Below are positions 58,168 to 64,000 of a stretch of 64,000 nucleotides of DNA, piece by piece. Each line of letters starts with the position of its first letter. The stretch's first letter is position 1. The notes under the pieces were generated by a model. It searched no databases. It saw only the letters and a program-made list of their open reading frames with translations, and had not been told where the DNA came from. This DNA is from Physcomitrium patens. Its lineage: Eukaryota; Streptophyta; Bryopsida; Funariales; Funariaceae. Location of the stretch: contig NC_037265.1 of the NCBI RefSeq assembly GCF_000002425.4, positions 13,500,510 through 13,564,509 on the forward strand, given 5' to 3'. The position numbers and the translations under genes were made by a program.

Positions 58168-59600
58168 CTAATAGAACTTATTATTTTTTGGATCAATAAG
58201 TGATTTTGAAATTAAATCTAGATAAAGACATGCTCTTACATGACTATGATTCAAAATATGTCTTAACATGAAATACTCGAGGTTCTTATAATCCGTATAT
58301 ATGGTGATTGGATTTGAGGTGCCTTTTAGATAATGATACCATTCTTGAAATGAATCCAGGATTGCAAAGATCTCTTTGTCATAGATCTTATAATTAATCT
58401 TGGCTACTAAATATTTCTTGGAATGAAAAGCTATCAGGTGGAGTTTATCATTTGTTTCCATTTGTGATAATACAGCATCTATAATAAAGTCTAATCTGTC
58501 TGTTTTTATAAAAAAATACCTTGAAAAAGTCAATGCAAAATAAGATTGGTGCAAAAATAAACTCCTTCTTTAAACTATCAAATGATGCTTTGGCTTCTTT
58601 ATTCCACTCAAGTTTATCTTTACAAGTCAAATGTGTAGGTAGAGCTACAACTTAAAAAAAGTTCTTCATAAAGATTCGATACTAATTAATAAAGTCTAAA
58701 AAACATTGTACATTTCATACTATTCTTAGAATCTTCTAATCTATAATAGTTTGGACCTTCTTGGGATCCATCATAAGGCCTTTGCTAGAAATGATGTATC
58801 CTAAAAAATCAACTTAAATAGTGTGGAATACACATTTTTCTAACTTGGCATATAATCCTACAATTCTAAATTTCTGTAGTTTAAGACAAACATGAAATTC
58901 ATGTGATTTTGTATTCTTAGAGTAGATTAGAATATCGTCTAAATAATAAATGGTAAAATCATCCAAAAATGTACAAAAAAATTTATTCATAAGATGTTGA
59001 AAAGTGGCCAGTGTATTCGTGAGTCCAAAAGGCATGACATTATATTCAAAATGTCCATACTTAATTTGAAAAGCAGTCTTCCATTCATCACCTTCTTTCA
59101 TACAAACTAAGTTGTATGCTCCTCGTAGATCTATTTTGATATAGATCTTTGCTTGATTGAGTTGGACAAGAAGTCTTGAAATTAAAGGCAAAGGATACTT
59201 ATTTTTTATGGTGAACTTATTGAATCTTCAATAATCTACACACATCTATAGAGATCTGTCTTTCTCCTTCACAAATAAGATAGGAGCCTTGACTAGAGAT
59301 TTAGAATAGTGTATGAAGTTCTTTGCCAAGTTTTCATCAATATATTTCTTTAATGCTGCCAATTCATTCTACAATAAGCTATAGATTGGTCTGAATGGTG
59401 GTTAAGATCTTTCTTGTAGCTCAATTGAACAATCATAAGATCGATGATGTAAAAAAATAACTGCATTGTTCTTTTCAAAAATATTATCAAATTCTTGATA
59501 TTGGCTAAGAATATGGCTTAATATTTTTCTACCACTAGAAATGGGCATAGCATATATAGCAAAAGATAATCCTTCTTTTGCATCATGCATGAAAACTCTC
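58168..59600 (-). pseudogene. G: reverse transcriptase and RNase H (fossil)
   Basis: 58814-59191: RLLVQLNQAKIYIKIDLRGA then YNLVCMKEGDEWKTAF, YGHFEYNVMPFGLTN and YYLDDILIYSKN. 58168-58554: VLSQMETNDKLHLIAFHSKK and DSFQEWYHYLKGT. 59402-59611 carries the pre-RT stretch (ILSQYQEFDNIFEK). Same family wording as F. Broken, several interruptions. Confidence 0.88.
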
Positions 59601-59766
59601 GCATCTATCAAAAAAGGCTTAGATGTACTAGACTTATATACTTCTACTTCACAAACAAAATCTTGGATTATACTACTAAAAAAATAAGGTTATGAAAAAT
59701 CCAATCTATTTGAAGATTATATTTTTCTAACTATGATAATCCTAAAATAATCAGATTTGAGAGAGA

Positions 59767-60317
59767 TCATATTATATTAAATACCACTATGCTATTATGA
59801 TCTTTAGTTATTATATCTAAAGAAATAGTCTCATGGATAATATTTTTAGAAGACAATGAACAACCATCTATGACTTCTACATGTATAGATTTATTTTTCT
59901 TGACTATAAGTATCTTTTGATTTTTAACAAAATCTTTGTTTATAAAATAAATTGAGGCTCTTGAATCTAATAAGATAAAGACTTTGTGACTTTTAGGTCC
60001 TAAATATACATCTATTGTAATACAAGATGAGGAGTTTGAGGAGAGAATAAAACCTTTATTAGGTGTTGCACATGATTCCAGCTGCACAATCCCTAGTGTA
60101 GTTGGAAAAAATCATTTTCTAACATATTATCTTCTTTGGTAATTGTACTCCTCATTTTGTAGTTGTTTTGTTTCTTTGGATAATGTTGAGCAATGTCCTT
60201 AGCTTCTCCACAATATAAATACAAACCTTTTTGGCAACATCTAATCTTTTTCTACTCCATGAGAGATTTAAAATGTATTGTATTAATTTGTATTGGTTTT
60301 GGTCTTCATGAATATAT
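59767..60317 (-). pseudogene. G: protease and zinc-knuckle region (fossil)
   Basis: 59767-60087: CITIDVYLGPKSHKVFILLD and KSIHVEVIDGCSLSSKNIIH, as in F 14387-14740. The CCHC region lies at about 60180-60250 (YLYCGEAKDIAQHY-like). Solo LTR H follows. Confidence 0.75.
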
Positions 60318-61661
60318 TGCCATGATATAATATGACTATATAGTAAAAATATAATCAAAATTGAATTTCTAATTAATATCTAATTATCTTGGTTCAATAA
60401 TAATTCAAGGAATCTGAATATGGCTTTTATAAAAGATTCTTAGATTATTTTCTTATCTTAATAATTAGTAGATTGAAGGTTGGTTAGTACTTTTATCTTC
60501 TAGGGTATAGAAATTCTTTTATTACTTTAGGAAGACCAACAATTAATAAAATTAAGTTAAAAGAAATAATTAATTAATATGATTGATACTAAGATTAAGT
60601 TGAAGGTAGGAATGGGCTAAAAAATCCTTAGGATAGATTATATTGATACTTGAGGATTGACCATTTGTAAAACAGGGTCAAAATTAGACCTTTGGCCACT
60701 AAAAAAATTACCTAGGATAAAATAGGGCATCATTTGAAGATCAAAGATTAGAATTTGAGAGCTATATTAAAGCTTCTTTTAGAGACGTAAAGTTGATTTT
60801 GGTAGGATTTGTTGGGACTTTACAATTGCTTTTGAAAGTCAAGATTTGTATTAGCAACTTGGAATTTATGCAATGAAATTAAAGCTAGTACTTTTGGCTA
60901 ATTTGTAAAATTGGTGTCATATCTATAGTTCAAATTATGATAATGCTTGTTTAATTAGGTGTACTTAGTGTATATAAAATTATGTAATAATCCAATGATG
61001 CAATTAGAAGATACCTAGATTTTAGTACTAGATTGTATTCAAAGTTGGAAGTTTGGAGTTAAGTAGGATTTCTATGATATCTAAAGATATACTAGTTGGA
61101 TCAAGGTAAAATTTGCCATGGTATTAGAAGATTTAAAAATCAAGCTACATAAAAATTTTGAATTATAGTTAACAATTAGATAAGGAGAAATCACTGCTGA
61201 AACATTTGTATCAACTTTCTAGATAGTTGCCAAGTAACATTAATGTGATTTTCAAGCATTTTTTCACAATTTGTAAGTTGAATTGGAATGAATTCTAATT
61301 AAGCACATATAAGACTTATAGTGGCATTTGTATGCAAAATTTTGCTTCAAGTGAATAGTTAGATCACAGGCTATAATTTGCTAAAGCTTGCTGATTAGAA
61401 TTAAGGTTTGCAAAGAAAGTTCAAAATTACCTATCTATTGAAGAAATAAGGCAATTGGAATTTATGTATAGTTGATATAGCTAAGAAGAATATTTTTTAG
61501 TACTTTGTATTAGATTTAAGTACTTTTGATTTAAATTCAAACTACATTCTTCTTATATGGATGAAATATATTAGAAATTTTGGATATTTATATCACACAA
61601 TCCCACCTTCTATAACCACATGCCCGATGCATTCTCAAATAGGACAACACATAATACAACA
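60318..61661 (+). mobile_element. H: solo LTR of the B family (1344 bp)
   Basis: TGCCATGATATAATATGACT to CACATAATACAACA, the same ends as B, J and A. Its interior (60700-61160) is the reverse complement of 43900-44650 (R3). Flanks ATAT (60314-60317) and ATGT (61662-61665). Inserted in G gag. Confidence 0.75.
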
Positions 61662-61665
61662 ATGT

Positions 61666-62339
61666 TTCAAAAAACTAGGGAGTTATTGCTATTACTTGAC
61701 TTATTTCTCTCTAGCCAAGTCCTTGTTCTTGATGCCTTTTAAATAATCGATTGTTGCATGTAATGGCTTGAGCAATAAATTGCTCTAAAGATTTTACTTT
61801 TGGCATTGTTTATAACAAATCTTTGATGCTATCCTTCAATCCATATCAAAATTGATTCATAATTTCTTTGTCATTCTAATCCATATTACAAGCAAGGTTT
61901 TGGAATTCAATAGTATATGTGGTGGCTAATCGTGATCTTTATCATAAAGATAAGAGTTTGGTCTCTACTACTCGTTTTCAATCGCTTTCTTTGAATGTGG
62001 CTGTAAATACTTCTAAGAATGAATTTAAATCATAAAAAAGTCATGAATCCTTTTCTATTGAAGGTGTAAACTAAAAAAGAGAACTTCCAGATAGAAGTGC
62101 ACTTTTAAAGCCGACTTGAGTAAATCCATCCGCATATTGGAAAGAATGTAACTTTAAGTAGAGCTTAACTTGTTGTAAAAAGTCTCAAAACTTTGATCTT
62201 GTTCCATCAAACTTCTTGTGTATACTAATTCTTAGCTATCATCAGCTTATAGAAGCAAATCTCCCTCAATTTGGTTGTGAGACTGATAGACTTATTTTCC
62301 TCAATTGCACAACTTCTTGACATAGACTTTGAACTTCTT
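61666..62339 (-). pseudogene. G: gag (fossil)
   Basis: Collinear by position with F 15120-15780. Words such as KFDGTRSKF-like at about 62190-62215 and a leucine-rich N-terminal stretch near 62300 are seen. Weakly preserved. Confidence 0.5.
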
Positions 62340-62559
62340 TCATAGATATAGAAAGTCTTGAAATAAGACTAAGACTAAAAACCATTGACAAAAGTGAAGA
62401 AGGCTTTATTCTTGCCTTCATATATACTCTTAATTAGAAGCTTCATGGTGATATTCTATAGAACCTCCAAAACATGTTGATTTTGCAAGACTCATATCTT
62501 AACTTATAAGGCAAATTTTTTATATATGTGCCACATAATTAGCTTATTTTGCAAGCTAT
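62340..62559 (-). repeat. G: 5' LTR, part
   Basis: Matches the middle of the F LTR: GTGAAGAAGGCTT, ATTCTATAGAACCTC, CTTATAAGGCAA and CCACATAATTAGCTT. Cut at 62559 by D3. The exact left edge is unclear. Confidence 0.75.
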
Positions 62560-63336
62560 TGTAGAATGGATAGAAATTTATTTTTATAAGATATTCATAA
62601 AGTAGATTAATCATTCCTAGGGTAGTCAATTCAGTACATCGGATGATTGAATTACTTGTGAAAATTGATTAAATAGGGAATGATGATTAGAATCTAGAAT
62701 TTTAAGGCTAAGTATATAGCAATGATATAAGATATTCGAAGGGCTAGATTGTGATAGTCATGAGCCAAGATAAGCTTAGTGCTATCTCTTGTTTCTTATT
62801 AATTTTATTATTTTAGGTTTTGATTACTAAGATGTAAATTTGTGGAATAATTTAGAGATTGATTTATAAGATATTGAGTATGTAATTGAAGTATCATATG
62901 ATTGAATTATTATGAGAAGATATTGGGAGTTTGTTATCAGATTCTATGGAAGATTATTGATGGATGGAAGATTATAATTGTTGTTTATTTAGAGTTGTGT
63001 GTGTTTTAACAGAAGAAGTCCATGCTTACAAAAATTATATGAAGCCAGATTAGTTAGAGTGGAAGTTTGTTATTTTTGGTGTTAGATAGAATTTATGTAT
63101 TTTGAGTGATCTTTTGAGAGTGTACGGTTGTATTTTATTGTTATCAATTAATGAAAAAATATTATTAGTGAGAGAAAGCATTGTAGTATTCTTTGGTGTT
63201 TTTAGTGGTTTGAAATATGGTTAATTCTGTGACCCTAATGTATAAACTCATGTGGTTACTCTTTCTTTATGTTTGAATCTCCTTATACAAATTTATTCTA
63301 AAAGGAATTTATAGAGTAAATAAAATAATAATCATA
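62560..63336 (+). repeat. D3: 5' LTR (777 bp)
   Basis: TGTAGAATGG to AATAATCATA. Shares with D and D2 the word GAGCCAAGATAAGCTTAGTGC (centre) and the CTGTGACCCTAATG stretch near the 3' end. Confidence 0.85.
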
Positions 63337-63619
63337 TTTTGGCACCATTATTCGAGATCAACAATATTATTACATATTAGAAATTAACTGCCAAATGAGT
63401 AAGTTTTGGATGATACGCAAAGATATTATAAAATCAAAATTGGTTTGAAAGTGAAGAAAAATGTATAGTTAGATAGGACATAGGAAGCAAATTCAGCAAT
63501 ATATAATGAAAGATTATGATTATAAAGAATGAAAATATTAAAATAAAGAAAATTATTACGAAATGAACAAGAATACAAGTTAAAAAAGAAACATCAAAAT
63601 AGTTGGATTAAGCCATGGT

Positions 63620-64000
63620 TGCATGTCTATTGACATATCTGAGCATATCCAGAAGTTGACTAACCTCTAATATTTCAAACATATATACCTTTAAGAAAAT
63701 TATCAAGAGCACTCGCGGAAAATTTAATCAATAGTCCAGCATATCTATTGAGCTCATTGATAGTAAGTAGAGGAAATATAGAAGAATTAGGTACTCCATT
63801 GGATACCTTTTTAATAGAAAAAACTATCAATTCTGTCAAAATTAATGCCGTAGAATGGTATAAATTGCTTACCAATAAGGGCCAATTCAGCGTGTTTCAA
63901 AATCTGTTATTTTCACCTCCAATTCAATCAATAAACTTATTTAGGAATATTAATAGAAAATTGGGGAGATTGGTAAGTTCAAAAAAGATATTTGGAGAAG
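63620..64000 (+). pseudogene. D3: gag N-terminal region (fossil)
   Basis: Collinear with D gag 21660-22030. Words shared at DNA level are CTCTAATATTTCA, AGAGCA-TCGCGGA and TTTCACCTCC-ATTCAA. The catalogued capsid core lies beyond the window. Broken. Confidence 0.65.

Larger units (their letters stand above)
56883..62559 (-). mobile_element. Element G: Ty3/gypsy, F family (fossil, 5' part)
   Basis: Minus-strand relative of F with integrase tail, integrase, RNase H, RT, protease, zinc knuckle, gag and a piece of 5' LTR (about 62340-62559). It is interrupted by C at the left, by solo LTR H, and by D3 in its LTR. It is the outermost element recognised in the window. Heavily broken and AT-rich. 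Confidence 0.85.
62560..64000 (+). mobile_element. Element D3: Tat/Athila-like Ty3, D family (fossil, runs off the right edge)
   Basis: 5' LTR 62560-63336, primer site TGGCACCATTATTCG from 63340, leader to about 63620 with no other feature, then the start of gag to the window end, collinear with D 21650-22030. AT-rich and broken. Left flank GCTAT (62555-62559). Confidence 0.85.

Noticed and set aside
1-64000. Host protein genes, tRNA, rRNA or CRISPR arrays
   Set aside because: All longer open frames belong to retroelements or lie in LTRs; no cloverleaf, rRNA core or spaced direct-repeat array was found by eye.

Overview
The window looks like repeat-rich nuclear DNA of a land plant. It is built almost entirely from LTR retrotransposons nested in one another, and I could support no host gene, tRNA, rRNA or CRISPR array. 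Plant origin is suggested by a Tat/Athila-like Ty3 family with a TGGCGCC/TGGCACC primer site and by a Ty1/copia element of plant type. Two of the Ty3 families (B/A/C and F/G) have reverse transcriptase, zinc-knuckle and integrase wording that I associate from memory with fungal or vertebrate-type elements. That fits a seed-free plant better than a flowering plant, but this is a weak inference and a fungal genome is not strictly excluded.

Four families are present. (1) The 'B family' of Ty3 elements is represented by B (27760-36491, +, youngest), A (1376-7152, -), C (50661-56878, +) and at least seven solo or partial LTRs. (2) The 'D family', Tat/Athila-like Ty3 with extra ORFs after integrase, is represented by D (20634-39372, +), D2 (7153-50660, -) and D3 (62560-64000, +). 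(3) The 'F family' of Ty3 chromovirus-like elements is represented by F (9108-16547, -) and G (56883-62559, -). (4) One Ty1/copia element, E (8390-39824, -), is present.

The nesting reads as Russian dolls. G was hit by C, C by D2, D2 by solo LTR R1, R1 by E, E by D, and D by B, which makes seven layers. A parallel branch inside E is F with solo LTR R2 in it. D2 also took in A, solo LTR R3 (itself hit by LTR1) and LTR fragment K (hit by J). G also took in solo LTR H and D3. LTR-pair differences counted by eye agree with this order: B about 1.3 %, D about 6 %, E about 10 %, F about 11 %.

The most interesting signals are these. B-family insertions make 4-bp target duplications that are centred on CG or on its deamination products (ACGG, CCGT, CTGG/CCAG, GCAT/GTGT). 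LTR1 contains a piece of D-family gag. Copia element E has a primer site matching the anticodon region of initiator tRNA-Met, as in Drosophila copia. The D family carries coiled-coil and helical ORFs downstream of integrase. Some B-family LTRs contain an 11-bp minisatellite. All elements are treated as fossils; B is close to whole and the others carry many breaks.
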